DNA of 64,000 nucleotides from Methylacidiphilales bacterium. GTDB taxonomy: Bacteria > Verrucomicrobiota > Verrucomicrobiia > Methylacidiphilales > UBA1321. The notes under the pieces were generated by a model that searched no databases, was not told the DNA's origin, and worked only from the letters and a program-made list of their open reading frames with translations. Each line of letters opens with the position of its first letter. Position 1 is the first letter of the stretch. The stretch lies in contig JAJSLI010000060.1 of NCBI GenBank assembly GCA_021272315.1, positions 1-64,000 on the forward strand. The letters run 5' to 3'. This document shows positions 9,139 through 17,046 of the stretch, one piece after another. The translations under genes were made by a program, and so were the position numbers.

Positions 9139-9393
9139 ATGATTTACTGGTTGCTTTACTTAATCGCTGCCTACATTGGATTGGTAGCATTTCCTGACCT
9201 TACTGAATCGGATGAAGGCATGCTTGCTTGTTCTATCTATGGAGTAATACTTACGACTATCGTTATGATTTTTATTAGATGGAAGAAAACACCGTTTATT
9301 TATCAACTTACATTTGCTTGCGCTGTGGGTTTTTTCGCTCCTTTAATCGGTGGGCGTTTTTTTGTATGGCTCAATGACGTTTTTGGAATTTAA
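9139..9393 (+). CDS. Small AT-rich integral membrane protein, unknown
   Basis: An 84-residue ORF with three predicted hydrophobic helices (YWLLYLIAAYIGLVAF, LACSIYGVILTTIVMIFI, LTFACAVGFFAPLIGG). Its base composition is clearly AT-richer than the surrounding genes and it lies between two repeat-like intergenic motifs, which suggests recent acquisition. No family recognised. Confidence 0.5.
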   Translation: MIYWLLYLIAAYIGLVAFPDLTESDEGMLACSIYGVILTTIVMIFIRWKKTPFIYQLTFACAVGFFAPLIGGRFFVWLNDVFGI

Positions 9394-9404
9394 CAATAAA
9401 CAAC

Positions 9405-9466
9405 GTAAAGGGGTCAGACCTTACTATTGACACAAAAAAGGGAAAAAAGGGGCCAGGCACCCGGAC
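9405..9466 (+). repeat. G-rich motifs of the REP-associated transposase type
   Basis: Contains AAAGGGGTCAGACCTTACTA followed by AAAAAAGGGGCCAGGCACCC. GGGGTCAGACC and GGGGxCAGGCACC strings commonly flank IS200-like Y1 transposases of the REP-associated family. No transposase ORF is present, so this would be an orphan non-autonomous copy. Related strings occur at 17832-17852 and, inverted, at 18565-18590. Confidence 0.4.
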
Positions 9467-9527
9467 AGTTTGAAAAGCAGTGACGATTTGCTCTTACGCG
9501 CGCGTTCTTATTAAATAGAGGGCGCCT

Positions 9528-9821
9528 ATGAACCTCGCGGAATTTCAACTCTCGCAAAACCAATCAACTCCTCCCTCCGGGTTGTCACTCGCTCTCCAGT
9601 CTCTTTGGTACGATGCCAAAGGAGACTGGGACAAGGCCCACGACCTCGCCCAAAAGGAGGGTGAATCCTCCGGCGCCTGGGTTCATGCTTATTTGCATCG
9701 CAAGGAAGGCGACGCCTCCAATGCCCGGTATTGGTATGGCCGGGCGGGAAAACCCGTTTGCTCCGGCTCGCTCGAAGAGGAATGGGCGGCGATCAGTGAA
9801 GCGTTGCTGGCGAAGCGTTGA
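9528..9821 (+). CDS. Conserved small protein of about 100 residues, helical (TPR-like)
   Basis: A 97-residue soluble protein: LALQSLWYDAKGDWDKAHDLAQKEG and VHAYLHRKEGDASNARYWYGRAGKP read as two degenerate TPR-like helix pairs. Proteins of this length with the SLWYDAKGDWDxAH and HAYLHRKEGDxxNAxYWYxRA signature occur in many Proteobacteria and Bacteroidota as conserved hypotheticals. Function unknown. The ATG at 9528 follows TAGAGGGCGCCT, which gives a usable ribosome-binding site. Confidence 0.8.
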   Translation: MNLAEFQLSQNQSTPPSGLSLALQSLWYDAKGDWDKAHDLAQKEGESSGAWVHAYLHRKEGDASNARYWYGRAGKPVCSGSLEEEWAAISEALLAKR

Positions 9822-9833
9822 GGCGAACGGCCC

Positions 9834-10988
9834 ATGAGCTTTCTCCGTTCCTTCATCGCGGGCCTTATCTGCCTGACCGCAACCGTTCCTTCCCTGGCGC
9901 AGAACCCGGATCACCGGATGATCCGCGCAGACGACGCCAAACTCAAGGAGATGGAAGCGATTTGGGAAAAGCACATCCTCGACGACGCCCGGAACCGCTA
10001 TTGCGACAAAGCCATGGGCGAGGAGATCGGCTGGTTGATGGCCCCTTTTCTCCAGGGATTTTATTACGGGTACCTGGCCAACGGTGACACCAAGTGGGTG
10101 GATGAGGAGGTGGATTGGCTCGACTCGTGGATCAAACGCGAGGTCATCGAGCCCGACGGCTATCCCGGCTGGCCAAAATTCGGAGCGGCGGGAACCGATG
10201 TCGACCAGCTCAACGGCTACGACGCCGACAGCCTGCTCGGCGAGGCGATGGTCCTACGTAGCGCCGTGCTGATATCCAACGCCATCCTCAAGAGCCCCTC
10301 ACTGACCGCAAAATATGGCGCCAAGGCCCAAGGCTACCTCAGGCTCTCGGAACTGATCTACGAAAAATGGGACAAGCGCGGCGCCTGGCGCGACACGGAG
10401 GGAGGCGGGACCATTTCCGTCGTGCTGCCCTTCGGGATCGACCCGAAGAGCGGGAAGTGGACCGGAGGCTACGAAACGAGAAACGATCCCGGCGAGGGCT
10501 TTTCCCACCCGGAGAACAAGGCCAACCTCACCGCGTGCTGGCTCCTGGCGATGTTTGACGCGACTCAAAACACGGTCTACCGTGATCGGGCGGAAAGGTG
10601 GTTCAAGTTGATGAAATCACGGATGAAGCTGAACGAGAACGGTACTTACGACATCTGGGACTACTGGCAACCGGCGGGTCCATGGGATTACAAGCCCGAT
10701 GGCGCGCCCAAGCACTGGATCGGCGTTCATCCCAATGGGGGCTACTACGAGATCGACCTCGCAGCCATCGTCGAGGCTTACCAGCATGGCTTGGTCTTCG
10801 ACAAAAACGATATCGACCGTTTGATCGCAACAGCCAAGGTTGAAAAGCGGTACTGGGAAGCCTTGGTACCCTACGACGACACCATCCAACAACAATTCGA
10901 AAGCCATCTTAAACCGGATAGCTGGGGCGGACTCGCATCGACACCGAGATATTTGCTGCAGCAGGCGCAGTTACGCCAGGCGCCCTAA
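9834..10988 (+). CDS. Secreted protein with probable alpha/alpha-barrel fold, unknown
   Basis: A 384-residue protein with a signal peptide (FIAGLICLTATVPSLAQN). The body is helical and rich in Trp/Tyr, with segments such as FYYGYLANGDTKWVDEEVDWL, YDADSLLGEAMVLRSAVLI, and ENKANLTACWLLAMFDATQN that are typical in texture of (alpha/alpha)6-barrel carbohydrate-active enzymes such as lyases or unsaturated glucuronyl hydrolases. I cannot assign catalytic residues or a family. It begins 12 bases after the preceding small ORF and converges with panB, overlapping it by 4 bases. Confidence 0.75.
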   Translation: MSFLRSFIAGLICLTATVPSLAQNPDHRMIRADDAKLKEMEAIWEKHILDDARNRYCDKAMGEEIGWLMAPFLQGFYYGYLANGDTKWVDEEVDWLDSWIKREVIEPDGYPGWPKFGAAGTDVDQLNGYDADSLLGEAMVLRSAVLISNAILKSPSLTAKYGAKAQGYLRLSELIYEKWDKRGAWRDTEGGGTISVVLPFGIDPKSGKWTGGYETRNDPGEGFSHPENKANLTACWLLAMFDATQNTVYRDRAERWFKLMKSRMKLNENGTYDIWDYWQPAGPWDYKPDGAPKHWIGVHPNGGYYEIDLAAIVEAYQHGLVFDKNDIDRLIATAKVEKRYWEALVPYDDTIQQQFESHLKPDSWGGLASTPRYLLQQAQLRQAP

Positions 10989-11761
10989 CTCCGATTTTCG
11001 ACCTCTTTCACAAACTCCGTCGCGGCGGCGCGAATCGCCCCGGCCACATCCGCCTTGGCCACGGCGAATTTCGGGCGAAACCACGGAAACGCGCCGACCA
11101 GATCGTGCGTCACCAAAATCTGCCCGTCACAGTGCTTGCCTGAGCCGATCCCAATGGTTGGAATCTTTACCCGCGACGTGATTTCACCGGCGAACTCCGG
11201 CTCCACCAATTCCAGCACCAGTGCAAACACGCCTGCCTCCTCCACCGCCAGCGCATCGGCCATGAGCTGTTCCTTCTGTTCCGCTGAGCGCCCCTTGACC
11301 TTGTAGCCCCCATCCTCTTTCACATGTTGTGGCAGCATGCCAACGTGCCCCATGACTGCGATGCCCGCCTCGCGCAGCGCCTTAATCTCCGGCACGACGG
11401 CCACGCCACCCTCGAGCTTGACCGCCTCCGCGCCCGCCTGGGTCAAAACATGGGCGTTGGCCACCGCGTTCTGCGCGGTCTCGTAGGTGTGGTAAGAGAG
11501 GTCGGCCACGACCAGGGCGCGCGGCTTCGCCCGTGCCACGGCAGCCACATGATGCCTCATTTCGGCCAGGGTCACCTGCGTCGTATCGGGATATCCGAGC
11601 ACCACCATGCCGAGCGAATCACCGACCAGGATGAGCGGCACGCCCGCCTCGTCGAGCAGCCGCGCCGTCGGGTAATCGTAGGCCGTGAGCGCCGCGATCC
11701 GTTCCCCGCGCGCCTTCGCGCCGCGAATTGAATCCGGGGTGATTTTTGGGCTTGGCTCCAT
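10985..11761 (-). CDS. panB: 3-methyl-2-oxobutanoate hydroxymethyltransferase
   Basis: Transfers a hydroxymethyl group from methylene-tetrahydrofolate to alpha-ketoisovalerate in pantothenate and CoA synthesis. The 258-residue protein shows the family's ALTAYDYPTARLLDEAGV start, the metal-binding LVGDSLGMVVLGY loop, and the LGHVGM-like strand (VMGHVGMLPQHV) followed by GGYKVKGR. Catalytic Glu lies in LVLELVEPEFAGEIT. panC and panD are not in the window. folK, a folate gene, is nearby on the same strand but not contiguous. Confidence 0.97.
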   Translation of the reverse strand: MEPSPKITPDSIRGAKARGERIAALTAYDYPTARLLDEAGVPLILVGDSLGMVVLGYPDTTQVTLAEMRHHVAAVARAKPRALVVADLSYHTYETAQNAVANAHVLTQAGAEAVKLEGGVAVVPEIKALREAGIAVMGHVGMLPQHVKEDGGYKVKGRSAEQKEQLMADALAVEEAGVFALVLELVEPEFAGEITSRVKIPTIGIGSGKHCDGQILVTHDLVGAFPWFRPKFAVAKADVAGAIRAAATEFVKEVENRS

Positions 11762-11979
11762 GGCTTTAAATTATCACAGCAAACATCAAAACCACTCAAC
11801 AAAAAGCCTATCACCTCCAAAGGCAAAGACTGTGGCAAAAAATGAGCCGTTGCTTTACCACTCGCATCAAATGATAGTTTCAGCGATTTAATAAATGGCA
11901 CTTGCCAAACAAGCTCGGGACTTTAAACCAAGCTCAATCGTCAGCGGACAGGCCCCACCTCTAATCCAAAGGAACTACG

Positions 11980-12336
11980 ATGAACAAACTTGATATTGGC
12001 TTTCTACTCTTCTCGTTTAAAGGTCGGATCGGTCGCGGAGCTTTTTGGGCCGTGCAACTCACTTGGGGTGTTATTTATATCATCCTCTTCGCAATCGCCG
12101 AACTTAGTTCCAGTTCCCCCGGCAGCCCCAATTTGGTCGTCAGCCTGTTCTTCTTGCTTTTCGTCCTGGCCAGCATCTGGCCCATGCTTGCCGTCCAGAT
12201 CAAGAGATGGCACGACCGGAATAAATCCGGTTGGTGGTGCCTGATCGGTTTAGTTCCCTTTATTGGGGGTCTCTGGGTTCTGATCGAGTGTGGATGCCTC
12301 CCCGGTGTGGATGAGGGCAACCGCTTCAACGGCTGA
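11980..12336 (+). CDS. DUF805 family inner-membrane protein (YhaH-like)
   Basis: A 118-residue protein with the DUF805 pattern: a start like FLLFSFKGRIGRGAFWAV, three membrane helices, and the KRWHDRNKSGWW motif ahead of the last helix pair (LIGLVPFIGGLWVLIECGCLPG). Family members are small inner-membrane proteins of unknown role. The ATG follows AAAGGAACTACG, a good ribosome-binding site. It converges with folK 24 bases away. Confidence 0.85.
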   Translation: MNKLDIGFLLFSFKGRIGRGAFWAVQLTWGVIYIILFAIAELSSSSPGSPNLVVSLFFLLFVLASIWPMLAVQIKRWHDRNKSGWWCLIGLVPFIGGLWVLIECGCLPGVDEGNRFNG

Positions 12337-12360
12337 TTTCGAAGTGGCGGCGGCGAGAAG

Positions 12361-12840
12361 CTACCTCAGAAGCTCCAATAGTTCCCGCACGGTCTTGGTC
12401 TGTCGCGGCAAGACCAGCTCGGGCCGCAAATCGGCCAGCGGTTCCAACACAAACCGCCGCAAATGCGCCCGCGGATGGGGGATCATCAGTCCCGGCTCGT
12501 CGATGGTCAGGCAGGCGTAATAGATGATATCGAGATCGAGCGGACGCGGGGCGTTGACTTCGCTGGAGCCGACCCGGCCCCGGCTTGCTTCAAATGCCTT
12601 CAGCTTCTCGAGCAGGACCAGCGGCGGCAGTGTCTCGGTATCGATTCGTATTTCAGCGACGGCGTTCAGAAACGACGGGGAGCCGGGCGGGCAATCGACC
12701 GGGGCTGTTTCCAGAATGGAGGAAACCCGCGCCCTATCATCCACCGCCAGGGAACGGAGAAACGCCACAGCCACGTTGAGTTCGGCGGCGCGGTCTCCTT
12801 GATTCGATCCGAGGGCGATGCCGGCGGGAACAAGGGACAT
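12361..12840 (-). CDS. folK: 2-amino-4-hydroxy-6-hydroxymethyldihydropteridine pyrophosphokinase
   Basis: Transfers pyrophosphate from ATP to the pterin alcohol in folate synthesis. The 159-residue protein has the N-terminal IALGSNQGDRAAELN loop and the metal/ATP motif RPLDLDIIYY near residue 105 followed by IPHPRAHLRRFVLEPL. It lies downstream of rplT on the same strand, separated by a 53-base palindromic element that may block read-through from the ribosomal operon. Confidence 0.95.
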   Translation of the reverse strand: MSLVPAGIALGSNQGDRAAELNVAVAFLRSLAVDDRARVSSILETAPVDCPPGSPSFLNAVAEIRIDTETLPPLVLLEKLKAFEASRGRVGSSEVNAPRPLDLDIIYYACLTIDEPGLMIPHPRAHLRRFVLEPLADLRPELVLPRQTKTVRELLELLR

Positions 12841-12850
12841 GGTTTCCGTT

Positions 12851-12903
12851 GGTAGCCGCCGTCGGCTCGACGGCGGTCCGTCGCGGAGCCCGCGACGGCT
12901 ACC
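12851..12903. repeat. Palindromic element with GGTAGCCG...CGGCTACC termini (copy 1)
   Basis: The 53-base element begins GGTAGCCG and ends CGGCTACC. Inside are two perfect hairpins: CCGCCGTCG-GCT-CGACGGCGG and CCGTCGCGG-AGC-CCGCGACGG. The outer termini also pair, so the whole can fold as a three-way structure. It sits between rplT and folK and could act as a terminator or mRNA-stabilising hairpin. The same termini bound the elements at 16781-16870 and, more loosely, 28262-28306. Confidence 0.8.
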
Positions 12904-12909
12904 CTCAAA

Positions 12910-13260
12910 CTAGGCTTTCTTGAGGCTCTGGACGATCGCGGCGAAAGCCTGCGGTTCGTTCACGGCCAAGTCGGCCAGCACCTTGCGATCGATTTCAATC
13001 TTGGCCTTGGCCAGCGCCTCGATGAAGCGGCTGTAGGTCAGGTCAAAACCGCGCACGGCAGCATTAAGACGAACCACCCAGAGATTGCGGAAATTGCGCT
13101 TGCGGGTCTTGCGATCGCGGTAGGACCAGTATTGGCCCTTCATCGTCGCGTCCTTGGCGTAACGGAAGAGTTTGCTGCGGCGGCCGCGATATCCCTTGGC
13201 TTTCTGGATGACTCGTTTACGGCGCTCGCGTGAGGCGGGGGCATTGGTGGCGCGTGGCAT
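12910..13260 (-). CDS. rplT: 50S ribosomal protein L20 (bL20)
   Basis: Binds 23S rRNA early in large-subunit assembly and in many bacteria represses its own operon. The 116-residue protein is typical: MPRATNAPASRERRKRVIQKAKGYRG at the start, then the basic helix and WVVRLNAAVRGFDLTYSRFIEAL core. Third gene of the infC-rpmI-rplT run, 37 bases after rpmI. Confidence 0.98.
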   Translation of the reverse strand: MPRATNAPASRERRKRVIQKAKGYRGRRSKLFRYAKDATMKGQYWSYRDRKTRKRNFRNLWVVRLNAAVRGFDLTYSRFIEALAKAKIEIDRKVLADLAVNEPQAFAAIVQSLKKA

Positions 13261-13297
13261 GGTGGTTTCCTATTTTAAAAGATTTCTTTCGAAGGGC

Positions 13298-13507
13298 TTA
13301 GGCGAAAGGGAGGTTCGCCTTGATCCGGTACTCGTCGGTGTGGTGGACCTGCTTCATCTTGGCCAGATGACGCTTGCGCTTGCGGTTTTTGCTGCCGGCG
13401 AGGTGGCGGCGGTGCGACTGAGCCGAGAGGATCTTGCCGGTGGCGGTCACTTTAAAGCGCTTGGCCACGGCTTTCTTGGTTTTACGGCGTGCAATGGGTT
13501 TGGGCAT
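13298..13507 (-). CDS. rpmI: 50S ribosomal protein L35 (bL35)
   Basis: Small basic large-subunit protein of 69 residues: MPKPIARRKTKKAVAKRFKVTATGKI, followed by RRHLAGSKNRKRKRHL. It starts 5 bases after the infC stop codon, consistent with translational coupling in the conserved operon. Confidence 0.98.
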   Translation of the reverse strand: MPKPIARRKTKKAVAKRFKVTATGKILSAQSHRRHLAGSKNRKRKRHLAKMKQVHHTDEYRIKANLPFA

Positions 13508-13512
13508 AACGA

Positions 13513-14160
13513 TTATTTCTTGCCGTTCAAAGCGGGCGCGGGCTCCTGCGGAGCCTCGGCGGGCGAAGCAGCCTGAGCGGCTTCGTCACCACCATCTTGA
13601 TCTTCGTCTTGAGCGACGGAAAACTTGCGCACCCTTTTACGAGCGGGCAGCGGTGATAGCATCAAATTGATGCTTTTGCCAATTAATTTCGGTTCGTTGT
13701 CGGCGATGGCGATGTGGGCGAGGTCGGTGCGCATCCGGCGGACCAGGTTCATTCCGATGTCCTGATGGATCATTTCACGGCCGCGGAACTTGAGCTGCAG
13801 CTTCACTTTCATTCCCTTCCACATGAATTCCTCGGCATGGCGCATCTTTACGCCGTAGTCGTGTTCATCGATGTTCATGTGGAAATTGAGTTCCTTCAGC
13901 TTAGTCGCCGACGCATTCTTGCGTGTGTCGCGCTCCCGCTTGGAAAGATCGTAAAGATACTTCCCGTAATTGATGACTTTGCAGACCGGCGGGTTGGCTG
14001 CCGGGTTTACCTCGACGAGATCGAGTTCGCGGCGGCGCGCAACGGTCATCGCTTCGGCCAGGCCGAGGACGCCGAGAGACTTGCCGTCGGCGTCGATAAC
14101 GAGGACTTCGCGGGCGCGAATCTTGTTGTTCGCGCGGATGAATGCTTTGTTGATGGAGAT
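13513..14160 (-). CDS. infC: Translation initiation factor IF-3 with non-AUG start
   Basis: IF-3 binds the 30S subunit and rejects non-AUG starts and elongator tRNAs. The ORF track begins at an internal ATG (14049), but the conserved N-terminal domain continues upstream in frame: INKAFIRANNKIRAREVLVI followed by DADGKSLGVLGLAEA. Before the in-frame TGA at 14200-14202 there is no ATG, GTG or TTG; the candidates are ATT (14163), ATC (14160), ATC (14154) or CTG (14172). A GAGAGG ribosome-binding site lies at 14165-14170, so I place the start at the ATC at 14160 with 14154 equally possible. Rare AUU/AUC starts in infC are the known basis of IF-3 autoregulation. The C-terminus has an Ala/Pro/Gln tail after the IF3 fold. 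Confidence 0.93.
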   Translation of the reverse strand: MSINKAFIRANNKIRAREVLVIDADGKSLGVLGLAEAMTVARRRELDLVEVNPAANPPVCKVINYGKYLYDLSKRERDTRKNASATKLKELNFHMNIDEHDYGVKMRHAEEFMWKGMKVKLQLKFRGREMIHQDIGMNLVRRMRTDLAHIAIADNEPKLIGKSINLMLSPLPARKRVRKFSVAQDEDQDGGDEAAQAASPAEAPQEPAPALNGKK

Positions 14161-14209
14161 AATACCTCTCAGGTTATGGGTTCGAACAGTGCAGCCGGCT
14201 CACAGGACA

Positions 14210-16072
14210 TTACAGCGAACGATTCGCTATTTCGCCGAGCAACTGATGAAAGAAGTCAGGCCACGGCCGGGCTTCGGGAGCGGTTAATTTTCGGCTGCGC
14301 ACAGATACTTGTTCACTCGTGGATTCTCTTTCACCTAGGGTAAGTATGTAGGGCACCTTGGCCAGTTCCGCAAGCCGAATTTTGGCGCCAAGCTTCTCCC
14401 GCGAATCGTCCAGGGTCACCCGGACGTCCTTTTCCTTCAACTCTCCTTCCAATCTCCGGGCATAGTCGTTCTGCGCCTCCGTCACGGTCAGGAGCCGCAC
14501 CTGCTCTGGCGCCAGCCAAACCGGGAAGGCCCCCGCAAAATGCTCGATCAGGCAGCCGATGAACCGTTCCATGCTGCCAAACGGCGCCCGGTGAACCATG
14601 ACGGGCCGGTGTTCCTTGCCGTCCGAGCCGGTGTAGCTCAGGTCGAACCGGATCGGCAGGTTGTAATCGACCTGCACCGTCCCGAGCTGCCATTCGCGGC
14701 CCAGCACGTCTTTGACCACGAAATCGATCTTCGGTCCGTAGAAAGCGGCCTCGCCCGGCTCTTCCGAAAACGGCACACCGAGGCTGGCGGCGGCATCGCG
14801 ACACGCCTTTTCCGCCTTGTCCCAGTTCGCCGGATCGCCCGTGTACTTGGCGCTGTCGGGATTACGCAGACCGACCCGGACGCGGTAATCTTTCATGCCC
14901 AGAAGGTTGAACACGGTCTTGACGAGGTTCAGGCAACCCAGCACCTCGGCCGGGAGTTGCTCTTCCGTGCAGAAAAGATGCGCGTCGTCCTGGGTGAAGG
15001 AACGCACGCGGGTCATGCCGCCCAGTTCGCCCGACTGTTCCCAGCGATAGACCGTGCCGAATTCGGCCAGCCGGACCGGCAGGTCGCGGTAGGAGTGCTT
15101 CTGGCTGGCAAAAATCTTGATGTGATGCGGGCAGTTCATCGGCTTGAGCAGGTAGCCGTTGATTTCGCCGCTATCGAGCTTGTTGGACAGCTCGGCGCAC
15201 GTGCAGCCTTCCCGGGCCAGCGCGTCGAGCGTCTCCCGCTCGACGATCGGCGGGTACTGCGATTCCTTGTAGTAGGGGAAATGGCCGCTGGTGCGGTAGA
15301 GACCGAGCTTGCCGATGTGGGGCGTGAAGACCTGGCTGTAACCCTGCCGGGTCAACTCACGGCCGATGAAATTCTGGAGTTCCTGCCGGATGATCGCGCC
15401 GGCGGGTGTCCAGAGCACGAGCCCCTGCCCGACTTCGTCGTCGATGTGGAACAGGTGCAGGTCGCGGCCCAGCTTGCGGTGGTCGCGCTTCTTCGCCTCT
15501 TCGAGCAGGTTGAAGTGGGCCTCCATCTCGGTCTTGTTCTTGAAAGCGGTGCCGTAAATGCGCTGAAGCTGCGGGTTCTTTTCGTCGCCGAGGTAATAGG
15601 TGCTCGAAACGTGGGTGAGCTTGAACGCGCCGACGTTGCCGGTGCGCATGACGTGCGGCCCGGCGCAGAGATCGACGAAATCGCCGTTGGTGTAGAGTGA
15701 AATCTCTTCGCCCTCGGGAATGCGGTTGAGGATATCGAGCTTGAACTTGCTCGGCGCCGGGCGCTCCGAGAGCGCGGCGAGCCGGCCCGCCTGACCGAGC
15801 CGGATCGCCTCCTCGCGTGAGACGCTCGAGCGGACAAACGACTGGTTGGCCTTCGTCACCGCCTTCATCTCCGCCTCGATCCGCTCGAAATCGGCGGGGC
15901 TGATCCGGTGCGGCAAATCGACATCGTAATAAAAGCCGGTTTCCACCGGCGGCCCGGCGGCCAGTTGCGCCTCGGGCCAGATCTTGAGCAGCGCGGTCGC
16001 CAGCACATGCGCGGCGGAATGGCGGACGCGTTCCAGGTCGGTCATCTTCGGGGCAACGGGTTCTTCAGGCAT
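14210..16072 (-). CDS. thrS: Threonyl-tRNA synthetase
   Basis: Class II synthetase charging tRNA-Thr. The 620-residue protein has the editing-domain motif [12 protein letters not shown] (HxxxH) near residue 17, then the second zinc/editing segment DLCAGPHV, motif 2 around [28 protein letters not shown], zinc ligands in MNCPHHIKI, and motif 3 as [18 protein letters not shown]. The usual N-terminal TGS domain is absent: the protein opens directly in the editing domain, which is seen in some lineages. First gene of the thrS-infC-rpmI-rplT operon; 46 to 50 bases separate it from infC. Confidence 0.97.
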   Translation of the reverse strand: [620 protein letters not shown]

Positions 16073-16084
16073 AAGGGGAAGTTC

Positions 16085-16113
16085 ATCTTAGATTGCGTTT
16101 CCCAATAGGACAA
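16085..16113 (-). promoter_or_regulatory. Candidate sigma-70-type promoter for thrS operon
   Basis: On the minus strand TTGTCC (16113-16108) and TAAGAT (16090-16085) are separated by exactly 17 bases. The predicted start of transcription, about 16078, would leave only some six untranslated bases before the thrS ATG, so the mRNA would be nearly leaderless and without the structured operator or T-box seen in front of thrS elsewhere. Confidence 0.4.
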
Positions 16114-16137
16114 GGGCGTGTTGCGACCGTCACGCTT

Positions 16138-16638
16138 CTACGCCTCCCCTGCCCTGGCCAGGCGTTGGAAATCCTCCAGCAACTGGTCATCCGTCCTGGA
16201 AATATCGAGGACGATGGCGTCCTTCGGCTCTTCCAAGTCGGCGAACTGACTTTCGAGCAGGCTGGCCGGCATGAAGTGATGGCTGCGGTGGACCAGCCGC
16301 GAGTGGATCAGTTCGAACGAGCCCTTGAGATAGACGAATCTGGCCCGGGGCAATCCGGCGACCAGGCGGTCCCGATATTTTTGCTTGAGCGCCGAGCAGG
16401 CGAGAAATACCGGCCTGGTTTCGCCGGCGGCGCTGCGAAGTTTGGCATTGAGCAGGTCGAGCCACGGCCAGCGGTCGTCATCGGTCAGGGGAACGCCCGC
16501 GCTCATTTTGGCTTTGTTTTCAGCCGGATGAAAATCGTCGGCATCCAGCCAATCGCCTCCGGTGGCGCGGGCCAGCATGTGGGCCACCGTGGTTTTCCCG
16601 GAACCGGAGACACCCATGACGATGAAGACGCCGTTCAT
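16138..16638 (-). CDS. gntK: Gluconokinase (GntK/IdnK type)
   Basis: Phosphorylates gluconate to 6-phosphogluconate, feeding the pentose phosphate or Entner-Doudoroff route. A 166-residue P-loop kinase: Walker A GVSGSGKTTVAHML near residues 9-18, the family's LDADDFHP segment, the KMSAGVPLTDDDRWPWL motif and CSALKQKYRDRL. The start is set at the ATG at 16638, directly before the first beta strand (MNGVFIVMGVSG); the ORF track's 16689 start adds 17 non-homologous residues. No gluconate permease is adjacent. Confidence 0.95.
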   Translation of the reverse strand: MNGVFIVMGVSGSGKTTVAHMLARATGGDWLDADDFHPAENKAKMSAGVPLTDDDRWPWLDLLNAKLRSAAGETRPVFLACSALKQKYRDRLVAGLPRARFVYLKGSFELIHSRLVHRSHHFMPASLLESQFADLEEPKDAIVLDISRTDDQLLEDFQRLARAGEA

Positions 16639-17046
16639 GGTTTTGAAGTTAGGAAAGAGACCGGCAGGTTGACGACTTCCATTTTGCATCCTGAATGATT
16701 GGCCCCGTATTGCTTGATTTGCCTTGATCTGCCTTGATTTCGTTGGAAATGAAGCGGTTGCACATGCGCCAAAATGGCCCGGTAGCCGTCACGATGGGAC
16801 GTGTTCCTCCCGGCGTTGGATATCCACGGTGCCAAGGGAAACATCCGCCGCTGGGACAGCGGCGGCTACCCCGCGAAACGAGATCACAAAAGGCAGCCCG
16901 GAAGTTTTCACGAATGCCGAGCCTGCCTCAACCCGTTCCGCCTGTCTTGGCGTCCTGCGCGAAAAGCGCGATCAATTGCTCCGTCTTCTCATTTCTCTGG
17001 GAAACCGTGCGTAGCCTCGTTTTTCTCGCGCATGGCTTTTGAGAAT
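16639..17046. other. Intergenic region without a gene, containing repeat copy 2
   Basis: This 408-base stretch holds the 16781-16870 repeat element and no credible ORF; the short ORFs in the track (for example 16724-17014 and 16801-17178) have no family features and run through the repeat. The right-hand part contains nothing I can identify. Confidence 0.6.
16781..16870 (+). repeat. GGTAGCCG...CGGCTACC dispersed element (copy 2)
   Basis: A 90-base element with the same inverted termini as copy 1. It contains GATGGGACGTGTTCCTCCCG, shared exactly with the reverse complement of copy 3 (28262-28306), and a perfect CCGCCGCT-GGGAC-AGCGGCGG hairpin at its right end. The shared core reads AGRNTSHRDGYR in one frame, which is why the ORF track shows that peptide at both places. 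Confidence 0.8.

Noticed and set aside
9134-9144. TCATATGA octamer recurring at 9134, 17812 and 61948
   Set aside because: A short AT palindrome around ATG starts or in AT-rich gaps; three hits in 64 kb need no special explanation.
16073-16137. T-box or thrS operator-type leader ahead of thrS
   Set aside because: The gap is only 65 bases, a promoter appears to end six bases before the ATG, and no T-box motif is seen.
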